From Scortum barcoo (lineage: Eukaryota > Chordata > Actinopteri > Centrarchiformes > Terapontidae), in assembly GCA_023238725.1 (NCBI GenBank), contig CM041546.1, positions 5,848,483 through 5,912,482 on the forward strand: a stretch of DNA of 64,000 nt. The letters run 5' to 3'. The notes beneath the pieces are model-generated. The model had not been told where the DNA came from, made no database searches, and saw nothing but the letters and a program-made list of their open reading frames with translations. A program made the translations under genes and the position numbers. Of this stretch, positions 37,145-49,800 are shown piece by piece (the stretch's first letter is position 1; each line of letters opens with the position of its first letter).

Positions 37145-39631
37145 CCTCTCTCTGTGGACTTTGCATGCAACACTTGTATGTGAGTAGGTTTCCTCCCACA
37201 GTCAAAGAGAGCAGAGAGTCGAGTGACCTACAGAGGGAGAGGGTCTCCCCACTGCAGAACACCGAGTGCTGAGCTCGCTTCCTCAAATCTTTTTCAGGAA
37301 CGTTTTTTTTATATGGATTATTAAACTCTTGCCTGACATGTTTGCCTTACCGGTTGGCAAATTAGTCAGAAATCCTTTTTAGATGTTAAATTATTAAGCA
37401 TTCATCCTTTTAATGTCTTTCAAACATCCCACAAAATGAGACAAATCTGTTTTTGAACCTGAACTTTCTCTCTGTCTCTACCCTAGTTGTTATCATTAGT
37501 TTTATTAGCAAATAGAAAACACAGTCGTCGTAGTAGAAGTAGGATTTCTGTGCGGCTGATGTAAGAGTTGGGTCTTACATGTAAACGTTTCTTTATATAA
37601 AATCATGAGTCCTTAAATGTTGACAGCATATTCTGAAATGAAAGCCGTAAGTCGCACTGCACTGTCATGTTGTCCCTCTTTTTTTGTCTTTTTAAAGACA
37701 AAATAATGATGAAATGTCACCCAGTAGCCGTGATAATGACTTGGCAAGTTTAGTATGCTTTCACCCGAGACCAGAGTGGTGATGTGAGACTCCAAAATGT
37801 ATGGCTAATCTGATTGAAATAGTTAACATGTTAACAAAATGATTGTATACTCTTGTGTATTTTATAAGTGTCAGCACTTGTGCTGTACTTAGTGTATGAA
37901 AGCACTCGGTGCACAGCTGTGCCTTTTTATTTGACAGTGGAGTGGTCAGTGTAGGTTACATCACATGCATGAATCATTGCAGTGGTTTCCATTGTTTCTG
38001 AGCAGACATTAATACAGAAATAACAGCGAGATTAGCTCAATTTAGCTTCACATTTACCTTGCATATTTTACCGTTCTTAACCCTCTGAGTCACTTCAGCT
38101 GGCACACACATAGTTTGAGGTGATACAGCTTAAATCTTCGACTCTTGAACTTTGTGTTTCACGTACACTCTTGTTATGCTCCATGATCATGTCTCAACAG
38201 TGCTAGTCGTGGAACAAGTGGTGCCACTACTGTCGAGTGGTCAGATCTGTGTTATCTTATCTAACACAGAGTAGTAAAAGTGCAATGCAGAGAAATCACG
38301 CTGCTAGCTTGCGTCTAATCAGATGCTAAAGAAATAAAGTGTGTTGCCATGCAGTAGCAATCAAAGCACTCTGGTTTGTCAAAGACAAAGTAAATAATGT
38401 GACTTGTTTTGAGACTGCATCTATTTTCAGTCACAAACAAATCAGTCGTCATGATGGGTGACGTCTCAAATTTAGTTGACTTTATGACTCATCGTGAGTT
38501 TTGTACTCAATAATAATAACAATAATCACTTTCCAAATAACAAAAGTGGGATTGATAGCTGCACACCGTTATTTATCTGCTCCAGTCTTTGTCAGCTCCA
38601 ACCTGGATGACCTAAATCGAATCTTTGCTCAGCTTGTCTTCCCCTCATCGCCCAAATATACCAGAGCCACAATTCAGATGGCATAAATGGTGCAGAGGAA
38701 GAGGATTAATTATCCTTTTGTCTTCACACCACTGAACTAATTACAGTTTTTTGAGTTGAAATGAGAGCTCATATTTATCCCAATTTTGTTTTTGTGTTTG
38801 ACACCCAGCCTACTCTCATCAGGAGAATTACTTGCAGATGCACAATACTGTAGAAAATACCCGCGTGATCCTCTGCGAAACTGAAGAGCCGCACACAGGT
38901 CACGCACAGACGAGGATATTAACTTTCTGACCGTTTGCCAGGCTTTCACCATATTACATTTCCCTTAGCAATTCAAGATTACCTTTTTTTTTTTCATTCT
39001 TCACTCTTACTAGACAGAGGAGAGCCAAGAATGAATTAATTGATAGGATGATTTGACCTTTATTACTGCAGTTATTAAAATGAAATGTCAGTGTCTGGGG
39101 CTGCTGTAATGAGTTAGGACATGTCAGTGCAAAATAAGTCTATTAATCATCCCCCGCTGTTTCTGTCTTTTGTTTGGAGTAGACGGCCAGCAGGGGGGCC
39201 ATTTTTCACCAGAGTAAGTAACATGTCTTATTTTGTGTGTTTCTAATAATAAATTAAAGGTAAGTGGTTCACTTTAATTGTTGCTTACTAGGTAGTCAGA
39301 ACTCTTAAGAGCTCTTCCAGCCTCTGTCTCTTTTTTTTTTTGGTCTGTCTTCTTCCTTCCCTGGAGATTCAAAGAGGTTAAGAGCAGTGAGGCAATAGGA
39401 AGAGGTGGGCAGAGACAAACAAAGAGATACGAAGAGGCAAAGCGACACAAAGGGTGAACCAGCAAGACAGGCAAAGGAAAAGTAGCGGTGATTAACAGCA
39501 ACCTCGTGCAGCGGCAAACGGAGAAAGTGAGAGAGGGAACCGGCGTGACAGGAAAAGAGCTAGTGCCACACAGAGGGAAAGACAGATGGAGGTAGAGCGC
39601 GACAGTGACTCAGACAAATAGAGGTACATTA

Positions 39632-39634
<3 letters not shown>

Positions 39635-39696
<62 letters not shown>
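39635..39696 (+). repeat. (CT)31 microsatellite
   Basis: An uninterrupted 62-nt CT run in intron 2, the longest pure dinucleotide run in the window. The 260 nt before it are purine-rich on this strand, so the strand bias flips sharply at the repeat. Confidence 0.97.
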
Positions 39697-39698
<2 letters not shown>

Positions 39699-39876
39699 GG
39701 CACACTGCTACAGTGACACACTAATCAGATGATGGGAATGTCTGACAGCTACCTTCAGGGCTGATGTAGTGTGTTCAGGTGGAAGGAAACGCTGCATCTG
39801 TCCAGGCAATCACTGGCGCGCCGTTCCCAGGCACACAGTCATTCTGCTGCCACGGGTGTTGCTTTGATCCATAAAC

Positions 39877-39896
39877 GGGGTCGGGGTGGGGGGGGG
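39877..39896 (+). other. G-quadruplex motif
   Basis: Reads GGGG-TC-GGGG-T followed by nine G, giving four runs of at least three G with short loops. It is on the transcribed-sense strand within intron 2, 180 nt after the CT repeat. Folding is predicted from the motif only. Confidence 0.7.
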
Positions 39897-40130
39897 CGCT
39901 ATAGCTGTTCAGACACCTGGCGTCTCCAGACCCACAGTGACATTTTTGGTTGACCTGGTGGAATCCGATACAGATGGAGCTGAACTGACTCACACTTGTG
40001 GCACTTGGTAGTTTCTCTTTGTAGAGCTTTGCGTTTTAATTTAGTGTGATTTTATTGTGAATCCACTTTGACAAAATTGATAAAATCCCGGTGGAGGTCA
40101 TAATTATTTCATTCTGTGTAACTGTGAAAG

Positions 40131-40182
40131 CAAATCCTGTTCAACAACAAACCTTTTTTGGTTTGTTGTTGAACAGGATTTG
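40131..40182. repeat. Perfect 23-bp inverted repeat with a 6-T loop
   Basis: Arm 40131-40153 starts CAAATCCTGTTCAACAAC and ends AAACC. Arm 40160-40182 is its exact reverse complement, and the loop 40154-40159 is TTTTTT. It lies in intron 2 and would fold into a strong hairpin in the csmd3 pre-mRNA. No terminal-repeat context of a known transposon was seen. Confidence 0.9.
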
Positions 40183-43100
40183 ATCTTGAAAGTCACCAAA
40201 GCATCCAAACAAGTTGGTTCCGTGTTTGTATGACCTCTAATGCATCAACCTCCATCATCATCACAGGCCAAAACCAATAATGTCACTGATTGGGTGTGAG
40301 TGAGGACTGCATTATCTCCCGAACAGTGGATGACCTTGTTTGCTCTGGAATTACAATTTCTTTGTCACATAATGATTGCATAGTTTAATCCAAACACTCC
40401 CCTGTACTTCACTCTGTATGCCAGTCCTTTTCACACCAACGTGCAGCAGATGTAACCTGCAGTAAGATATGCAGATTTTTTTTGACGGCTTTTACTCTAA
40501 ACCCTCTTTCTTGTGTGCAAATTATCTACCACCTTTTTAAAAAGAAAGTTGGATAAAGAGACATATTCCAGTAAACCAGCAAGGGATTTTGAAATGAACT
40601 CAAACTCTAAATTAAAATAAATGTAAATTGCTTGTCAGACTGTCAGATGTTTTAATATTCAGATATTCTTGACATGTTTACATTGTGATTTTTACGATTA
40701 TAGCTGCGACACATTTATGACAAACATTACAGTGCCTGTCTTTGTATTAGACTCCTATTTCTTCTTATTGCATGTTCTTTTTGACTGTGATGCCTTAAAC
40801 CGCTCTACTTTTCCTGCCTGTAGTTTAAAATGAAATTTCCCTGGTGAGTCTGGCCCACCTCCCAAAGTCAGATTAGGGCATAATCCGGTATTTAAGATGT
40901 CCTCTTTGTAGAATTTCAAATGGAAGTGTGATTTAGTTTGCAGACTTGTGTTTGATATCTTAGTCACAAGCTGCTCGGGTCTGAGGAGACCGCAGGCCCC
41001 ATGGTGTTTATTTGTTAATGACATTTTCCAACCACTCACCTGATGCTCCCCTTGCCAAAGCAACACGTGGCAGTGAATGCCAGATGATGGAGATCTCTTT
41101 GTCTGCTTTTTGTTAAGACATACTTGGGTCACAATGTGCTTATGCAGTTTTAAACAAACCAAAAATTCTTTGTAAAAAAAAAAAAATGTTGTTGAAATGT
41201 CACGCTGACATTTTTATATATAATAGCAATTTGCATTTCCTTCAGACAAGCCATAACATGAACAAGATTAATTCAGATTCGTTGTATCTCAGGCAGTCGC
41301 ACCTTTTCATAGCCACCTTTTTTAAGATGCTTCTTTTTCCCAGGGTTTGTTTTCAGGTTTAAATTATTCCTGCATGACCCTGACCTATATGACTCGAGAC
41401 ATGACCTGTCTGAATCCGAAATAAGGCCGGCAGCACAGAATTTGGACCAACTCTGCCTAGACTGTCACCTCCTAATCCTCACTGACAGCCTTAGAGAAGA
41501 TGTCTTCCCCTCATGTACACTAACCCCATGACATCCTCATTCCCTCGCTTTTTCGTGCTGTGATGACAACACTGCAATCACAGAAAGGATTTAGTTTGTT
41601 GAGACTAGGTCTCAGGTTCAGTTTGGCAGGGCTAAGCTTTTTCTATGCCATTTTATCCACCTCGCTTGTAGTCACGAGAAAATTCCTTTATTTTCAGATA
41701 TGCTGGTTGTAGGCGACTAAAGAAAAAGTCTAAATTAGCCCTAATTCTTCATATTATCCAGCACATGTTGCCACAGTACCGCACCTGTTTTCTCTCCCGT
41801 CTTTGTCTCCCTCTATTACATGTTTCCATAGCAGCGTTTTTTTTGTTCTTATCGCATTGTGACAGCTACAACACAGTGTAAAGTGTTTGTTCACGGGCAA
41901 ACTAATGTAGTGTTTTTTTGCCCCATTTGCAACTCAAGGCTTTTTAGTGTCATTGTGTAACTGCATTGCACTCATCTTGGTGGGTGCCATCGACGTCTGT
42001 CGAGCACGTACTCTGCAGCCACTGATTGTTCTGTGCTGTTCTGTTCTACTCAGCCAATAATTAGTCCCCCCCATGGATCCCCCACCCCAGACTTTGGGTA
42101 AGGAGGGCTCATTTTAAAGACTACCCAGCTTTACATCCAACTGTGATCCATTGACAATATATAACTCCCACGTGGAAATGACACTGCGGACCCCCACAAC
42201 CCCTGTCCTCGTGCAGGAACGGCACTGAGAGCGAGTTTTGTCTCAAACCAAAGATTGAGGGCTTGTTTGTTATGTGCCACAGCAGCTAGCAGTGGGACCA
42301 GAGAGAAAGGCCAGCGTTACACTCTTTGTCTCGTCAATGTGACTTTCCACACGTGACAGTGACTGGAGCTGTTTCCAGCACACGTTTCTAATAATCTAGA
42401 GATGTAAAAAGGGCAGAATGTGAGAGAATACATTAATATTGCGATTGTTCACATCTGTAGTATTTGCCTGAGTCAGTTCCATTGCATTCTGGGGATGCTT
42501 CCCTCCACTTTTAATCTAACCATGATGGCATTCAAATTCAGTATAGTGCTCTTGTGTGTGACTAAATTTCTAACAAGGTCACATTTTAAGTTCTGTTTCC
42601 TCACAAATGCATTCAAAAATGGCATCATGTGGCAATTGACTTTTAGCAGTATCTTGGCATGCCTGTACCTGCAACAAATGGTAATTATTTACTGTGCAGC
42701 CTAGCACAGTTCACAGTGCTGTAATTGGAAACTCTATTGAAGCTGTAAATACAGCACCCTCTTCTTAGCTGTCACAGGGGGAATTTCTGTTTTTCCACAT
42801 TTGGTCTACTACAGACATTATTCACCTGGCTTATTGTTAAGCCGAGGTTCAGTCACACAAACCGCCCCAAAACTAGCAGTGGAAAATAACAAGAGAAAAC
42901 AAGATGGCACTGGAGAAGGAGACGTTTTGCTTCATGCACGAGTTCAGTTCATGCTGCACAGCCTGGCTTGTGGCAGCGGAAGGTCGATAGAACATCAGAA
43001 ACTGCCACTGAGGAACGGTCAGCAACACATCTTGTTTATGACGTCGTGAAAGTAAATGGATTTGTTTGGATCTGCACCTAATTTGAAATGCAGTAATGAA

Positions 43101-43786
43101 GTAGTCTGTTACAATGCAGCTGCCAGCCCTTAAACACCATCCAACAATAGGAAAGGTTCTCACTTGGGTTTTGATTGTATAGTACCCAGTATATTATTGG
43201 TGGACAAATTGCATCACAATTCTCCAAGCTGTTCTGTTTTATTAGACACAAAATGCCACAGCGCACAAACTCACCGGCGATGTGATGTTTGAGGCCTTTG
43301 AACAGTCATTATTTTTAGTGATAGTTACCGTGGCGTATCACTGCACTTTAGTGCACACATCTCTCAACAGGAACTTATAATTATACGGTCACCATTTCAC
43401 CTGGTGGCCTGACTAAATGCAGAAATGATAGATGTAGTGTTTTAGTTTTTCCCTTACAACTTTTTAACTGTTGTCTGTTTGAATCAGTGTAATTTGGGGG
43501 GAGGAGTAGAAGACAGTGAACAGTAGCATCAAGGAGAGGGGTTTGTGTTGAACTTGTGTGGTTTTAGCATGTGAAAGCTGAGACATGCACATGTTTTATT
43601 ACAATAATAGTTTCATGATTTACATTTTGTTGGTGTGTCATCATATAGATGAGTATGATGTGTATTGAATTTAATTAGGCTCAAAATACACGATGCATGG
43701 TGTAATTTTTATTGTTACTAGAATATAAATGTGATTGATTAAAAAATAGCATCATCAGTACTGAGATCTCTTTCTCTTATCTGCAG

Positions 43787-43899
43787 GTTAACAGGATTTA
43801 CCATCCCTCCGCCTGTTACCAGTTCTGGCTCCATTTTTTCACTGAGGCTTACCAGTGACTTTGCAGTAAGCGCTCATGGATTTAAGGTAGCTTATGAAG
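43787..43899 (+). CDS. csmd3: csmd3 exon 3: last third of CUB domain 1
   Basis: A 113-nt exon encoding residues 132-169 plus one base. The acceptor is TTATCTGCAG at 43786; the donor is GAAG/GTAAGAA at 43900. After the split Arg it reads LTGFTIPPPVTSSGSIFSLR and then LTSDFAVSAHGFKVAYE. This is the typical end of a CUB domain: a strand with alternating hydrophobics (SIFSLRLTSD), a small-residue turn and GFKVAYE as the last strand. There is no cysteine. Entering in phase 2 and leaving in phase 1, it completes CUB1 as a 1-1 module with exon 2. The sequence is nearly the same as CSMD3 of other vertebrates as I recall it, differing mainly in the TIPPPVTSSG loop. Confidence 0.95.
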
Positions 43900-46800
43900 G
43901 TAAGAAAAACGTCTTCTACCCTTTGTCTTCTGCTGTCTTATAAAATGCCCATTTAAATGAAAATGAAATAAATGTGGAATTTAGACTAAAGACTGCAAAA
44001 GGGACAGCACTTCATCAACTGTGTCTTCACACAGAAGAAGTAGACCCCATTTAATCCTAAGCGAGGGACGCGGCATCACACTTACTCCACCTGATTTCCA
44101 GCAGGACTTCCACTGTTGAGTTATGGAAACATTAGGTACCTCAATTAAGCAAATTAATCTCATATTTTCCAAATCAACATCCCTCCCCCAAAAGTCCTGA
44201 ACCTTTTCTGTGACTCCAGAGGTGCATCTGAAATTGCATGGCAGATGGCGATGGGAATTAGTTGAACTAATGGATGTACCGAGTTATCCGTGTTGAAGCA
44301 GAGCTGAGTGCAGCGGGGAGCTGTCTAAATATGAACTATCCTTCTGTGACCATCTCGCTCACCCCTGCTCTTTCTCTCTCTGCTCTTTCCTGTGAACTCA
44401 TCCATCTTTGGTTGTCCGTCTTTCTCTGTTCTTTTTTTTATTATAATATTTTTGCATTTTGATTGTTCCTTTATTTATTTCCTTATTTCATCATCTTACC
44501 TCCTCTCCAAGCTGTATCTTCTTCTCCCTTTCGTTTTACCTCTTGCTCATATGCTTCTTTTGCCCCTCTGTCCTCTCTTCTTTCTACTCCCAGTATCCTT
44601 TGGTTATTTCTTCACTTTCTGCTCTATTCCCTAACCTTCTCATACACAAGAAGCCCGACTCTGTCCTCAAGCCTCACTCCTCCTCCCTTCCACAGTGTCC
44701 TTTTCCATCCCCCTTTACCCCCTCCTCATCTCCCCACCTGCCCCAGACCTGGCCAGTCCAGGACCTCTCCCCTCTCCATCTGCCCATTTTTGCTCTCTGT
44801 CTCCTGCTCCGGTTTTCTCCCTCTCCTGTCTCCTCCTATCTCTCATTCTGTCTCCATTGGGCAGCTTTGTTGAATTACATCTTGTTCTTCTGCCTCCACC
44901 TTTTGTCTGTGTAATCTTCAGCAGAATTTCATGTTGATTGGGATGTTAATGGCATTTTGTTGTACATAAAGTACAGATATTTTTCATTACTCAACACCAA
45001 AGAGTAAAACATATGTTGGAGGGTATCTTTCACCAAGGCATTTTTATTTTGTGACCATCTTACTTGTGGGAGTCGCACATATTAAATACTGTAGCCAAAA
45101 CTGTGATATGTTAATAGCCCACTTAGACCCTAACATGTGGAGTTTCTTATGACTATCATTCATTCTCTAATAGCCCGGTGTTACACGAGAGTACACAGCA
45201 TAAATATTTAAGCTACATAAGTAGTATGGTATTACTTACTAAAGACTCTGCAGCCGTCTCCCCAGAAAACCTTGTTATGATGGTGATATCAATTATAAAA
45301 TTATGTATTGCCAACATATTGTTGTATATTACATGCGATAATTGCATAAAATGTGAATGTAACAGTGTTGGTGCTGCAGTAGATTAGATTGGTGGTCTAA
45401 TGGCCTGATTCAATAAGAAATGTCAGTAAGAAGGTTCACTCATAAGCAGCAACATCATCTTCATCATCATCTGAAGTGAACAGCCCAACAGCTTGAATAT
45501 GAGCGCGGCCCCTATGACTAACACATAACTGTACTGTAAAACACAAAGTATTCAGTGTAGTCATCCATAATGTATTCGTTTGCAAACTGTAGTAACTCAC
45601 TGACACTGCTGTATACTCTTCTTCCTTGTTATGCTGATATGGGTAGCTACATCTAACACATGAATATGTATGTGCGGCTCATTCTTATAACTGAGAATGT
45701 GTGATGGTGATGCTCAGAGATGATTGAATCATGACTGCAATTAAGTGGATTTGAATCTGCGTGCTCACGAAGGACACGGTGAAGGACATGGCCATATGAA
45801 ATCTAATTTTCGGCAGCCTGTCAATCTTGTCAGGTATGTTGGAATGCAAATCAGCTCCAACTTTCTGTGAATTTTATTACTGATTAGTGCCTACTTTCCT
45901 ATACTATCACCACTCTGTCGGTGTGATCCTGAAACCTCAATGCTTAAGCATGGCCTGAAAGGGTCAAGCTGCATTTATTAAGGAATAAAGATATGCAGGT
46001 TTTTCTACAGCACAGCCAAACAATCGCCATGAGTGCTTGTAGCTTTCCAGGGGATAGAGATAGGCTGCAGCCGTGCAGCGTACATGTACCGAGCTTCGAG
46101 TAATGCTATCTGCTTGCCCTTTGTTGAAGGTTATATGTTTGCAACAAAAACATTGCTGTGCCTATCTAAAACTCGCCTCGATGCCATTTCAACCTACCCT
46201 TTCTTTGGAAAAGTCTTTGAAAGACAGCTGACCCATAAAACATAATTTCATCTTTTCTCCCCAAATCATTTCATTTGTCACTCTGTGGCATGCAGATTGT
46301 TCACCGAGTTGGAAAAGTATACGTGTGTATGTGTGTGTGCGTGCATGTATGAGCATGTGTTGTTTACCAGATGCTTTGCCCTGTGATCCAACGTGGGTTC
46401 AGTCAATACTCTTTCCCTCGCCTGCATGAAAATCCAGCTCAGCAGCCACTCAAGCAGCCAGCGAGGAAGCCAGACAGGCCGTCTACAGGCGGCTCCTGGG
46501 GGGAAAGTGTGCTGTCTGTGTGCTCACAAACACTGCCACTCCGTCAAACTTCCATCTTCTTCAAAGGGCTACAGATTCATTAGATATACAGGCGAAATAA
46601 ATAGCTCAGCCCCAGAGAAATCTCGCACCCAACTACCTCATTTACTACTTCACATAATTCACTCGTTACCACTGTGATGAGGGATAATGTAAGCCGCACA
46701 CACTGCCACTGTCTGTGAATGCAACTGTAGGTAAAGACTGTGTTTTGTTATAATGACAAAATGCCACTACTGCATTCTTTTCACTTTAATTAAAAAATAT

Positions 46801-49800
46801 TAACTTACCTGGCTCTTTTATAATATTTCATATATTGTTGCTCATTTGTCTTATACATATTTTGGTGAAGATTTAAAGTGGAGTGCCGTTCTCCTCTTTT
46901 CAGTTTACAGATAGGTCAGAGGGATTTCTCTGGGTTAAAAACAGGTTGAAGCATCATATTAATGTTTGTATTCAGTTCTCTCTGGCAGCACGGATAATAT
47001 TTGCTGTGTATTATGTTACAGTAAATGCCAAGTGCACCATTTTTAACCAGGCTTTATGTTGCAGATGGTGTGGTGCTTTGTGAGGTTAAAAAAATACTCC
47101 ATCTGCATTGTGTTAGCATCGTTTGCATTCATTTCCCCACCTTGAAGTGAAGTTTGTACAAGTTTCCATGAGGTTCTGCACCAGCTCCAGCCCCTGGTGT
47201 TTAGGAACAGCTGTTTCCCAGGGTTTAGTTATACCAACAATTTATTTATTGTCCTCCAGACAACAACGCTTGTTAGCTCAGGGCTAACACTGTATCTAAA
47301 ACACTTGATTTCTTTAGGGGGTTCTTTCAAATCCTCCATAAAACAAGAAATTCAGATTTAATGTTAAGTGCAGGCTATTACTCAGAGTACTTTATTTTTT
47401 CACTTTCACATACAGATTTGCAGCTACAGAGTTTTATTTTGCCTACAGTGAGAGGTCATATTCACAGGCTGCTTCAAATATCTGCAACACATCCTTTGAA
47501 TTAATTTCAATAGCCATGTCTGTCTGAGACATTAGTTATGACTTTCCATACACCAAAGGCCAATGAGTCAGTGCTCGTATAATTACAGCTGGGATGCATC
47601 TCTTACTTTTTAATTAGTGACCTGGGGTGAGTTTCTCCAAACACTTAGTTGCAAGAGTGGGTCCTTTGTTTCTCTATATAGTTGTCATAAGAACAGTTGC
47701 CAGAGAGTGACGATTATAGCAATGAATTTCTGACATTTACTGTAAGTCAATTTGAATGTAATGTAAGCAGTGAATCAATAGATCAGTAACTGTACACCAT
47801 ACACATGGACATTTGCTAAAATCTGTATAACCAGTGGTACAATTAGTACTGTACTCCAAAAACCAAACCACGGGGCAAAATGGTGACATTTTTTCAAAAA
47901 CGTGGTGTCTCTAAAATAATTTATGATATCGCAATTTTATTTGGCTGGGTGCAATCTGTCCGATGTCCCAGGAACATCTGGCAGCTGAAATTAGAGTTCT
48001 GTTCAGGGCTCACGGTGTATAGTCTGCTTTTGGGTATGATTTGTAACACTCTGCAGTTCACAAACTTCTGAGTTTTCGATTTTACCCATAGTCACATCCA
48101 AGTCATAGCAGGTTAGTCTAGACTCTTGTGAGCAGCAGCAGCAGCATGTCTTATATTAAAAAAATGCAAAGAATAAATAGCCAGTTAAGTATGGGGAGAC
48201 AGTTAAAAGAATGTGTTGAGAGAGAAGAATGACAAAATGACAAAAAAAAAAGCAAAACACAATGTCCTTTTCTCTTTTGCTGGTTTTGCATTTTTGCAAA
48301 CGTTACACCCTGAAGAGTCTTGCCAGTGCTCAATGTTATATTTGTGCTGTGACAGTGTAGGAAAGGTTGTAATCTTGGTAAATTAGAGTGCACAGTTGTG
48401 TACACTTTGTGTACTGCTGAGTTTTCAATTGCAGGCTCTCGCATTTAACACAATATTTCTTTCCCCTCTGTGGGTCCCTTATGTATTGAAAACAGTGGCA
48501 AACATACATGTTATTTTAACAGACCACCTCCAATCCTATTGCAAAAGTTTCCTCCCATCCTGTTATGATGTGAAAGATTGGGATTTTCAGCCTCTACAGA
48601 GGACAGCTTGCAAAATGTGTACTCCCAATATGTTTCTTTGAACAGCTATAAACACACACATCGTATAAACTAATTTTTCTTCTTGCATAACTTGGTCCAT
48701 ACACTGGTTGGATACAGCCTGTTAGACGATCATCAAAACATGAAATATGCTCCTATTGATGTACTGTTGTTTCTGATACATCTGTTTTTAATTGAATTGG
48801 CCATCGGTGTAATTTTTAGTCCAACCTTGTTAGCCAGGCATATAGTCTGAAATTTACACAGTTTTTAATGACTATTTCTATACAAATCAAAGGCAATGGC
48901 GTTAAATGAAACACTACTACATTGTTTCTACCCAAAGTTTGTGTTGTGTGTTACAGCAGAATTACTGTAAAACCAGTGATCTCACCAAAATAATAAAATA
49001 TTCTCCTTCAGTATTATATATCAATTATGCACTCCCGTGTGATGTCTTCATCAGTTTATTTTCTCTAATGCTGAGACATTTAAATTGAGTATCTGCAGTT
49101 TTTTTTTCCCCTGCAGTACATAGGTGAGGACTGCACAGTTAGATATAAGTAGAACATTAGAATGAGTACAGACTGAGCCTAAAGTGACTGAAACATGAAA
49201 TGCATAATACATGAAAAACCGAGAGCGGCAGATCAGCTAAATTCAGCCCATGTTTCAATGCAAACTCATAGTCAACATGTACAGTGCAGTATTTGATGCA
49301 TACACATGTGCCTAACCTTTTTTTCCTTCCAACATCACTGGCACAGTTCTCCACCAATAAGTTATCCAAGAAATATTTGGCAGCTTGGTTCACCAGCCAG
49401 GTTCTTGCTGATTAAGTTTTTCTTTTTTTTTAATTGGCTGATGATTATCAACTACACTGTGCCTTTGGTATTCTCCACTAAACATCCTTTAAAGGTAAAT
49501 GTTCTGTTAAACGCATTAAACGGGGTGATGGAAGGCTTTGTGGGAAACTGTTTTTGGTCGAGTTCTGAGCATCAGTCCCTGACTCTTTTTTTTTGTTTTG
49601 TTTTGTTTTGTTTAGATTTTTTTCATGCAATTTCTTTTTTTAAATTTGTTTGATTTCAGCTCAGCAGTGTGCTGAATTTTAATCTGACACATCAAACTGT
49701 AAAGGGCTGTTGTGGAGAGTTTTTAGATATTTAAATTGCCTTCGATGTGCTTAGTCTCTCTTTATTGAACTCCACAAATTATATATTTCAAACAAAAAAA

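Larger units (their letters stand above)
29009..43786 (+). other. csmd3: csmd3 intron 2 (about 14.8 kb)
   Basis: Splits CUB1 in phase 2. It holds a compound TATG/GT/AT microsatellite (29341-29486), a 12-mer tandem repeat (31331-31363), a TTA run (31605-31624), a dispersed repeat copy (32381-32580), a second repeat type (35350-35465), two hairpins (37101-37144 and 40131-40182), a 31-unit CT repeat (39635-39696) and a G-rich quadruplex motif (39877-39896). No coding sequence was recognised apart from its flanking exons. Confidence 0.85.

Noticed and set aside
44392..44937. Open frames of 80-151 codons in different frames
   Set aside because: A long pyrimidine-rich tract lacks stop codons in several frames at once; the proteins are Ser/Leu/Pro/Phe runs with no structure in common with known families.
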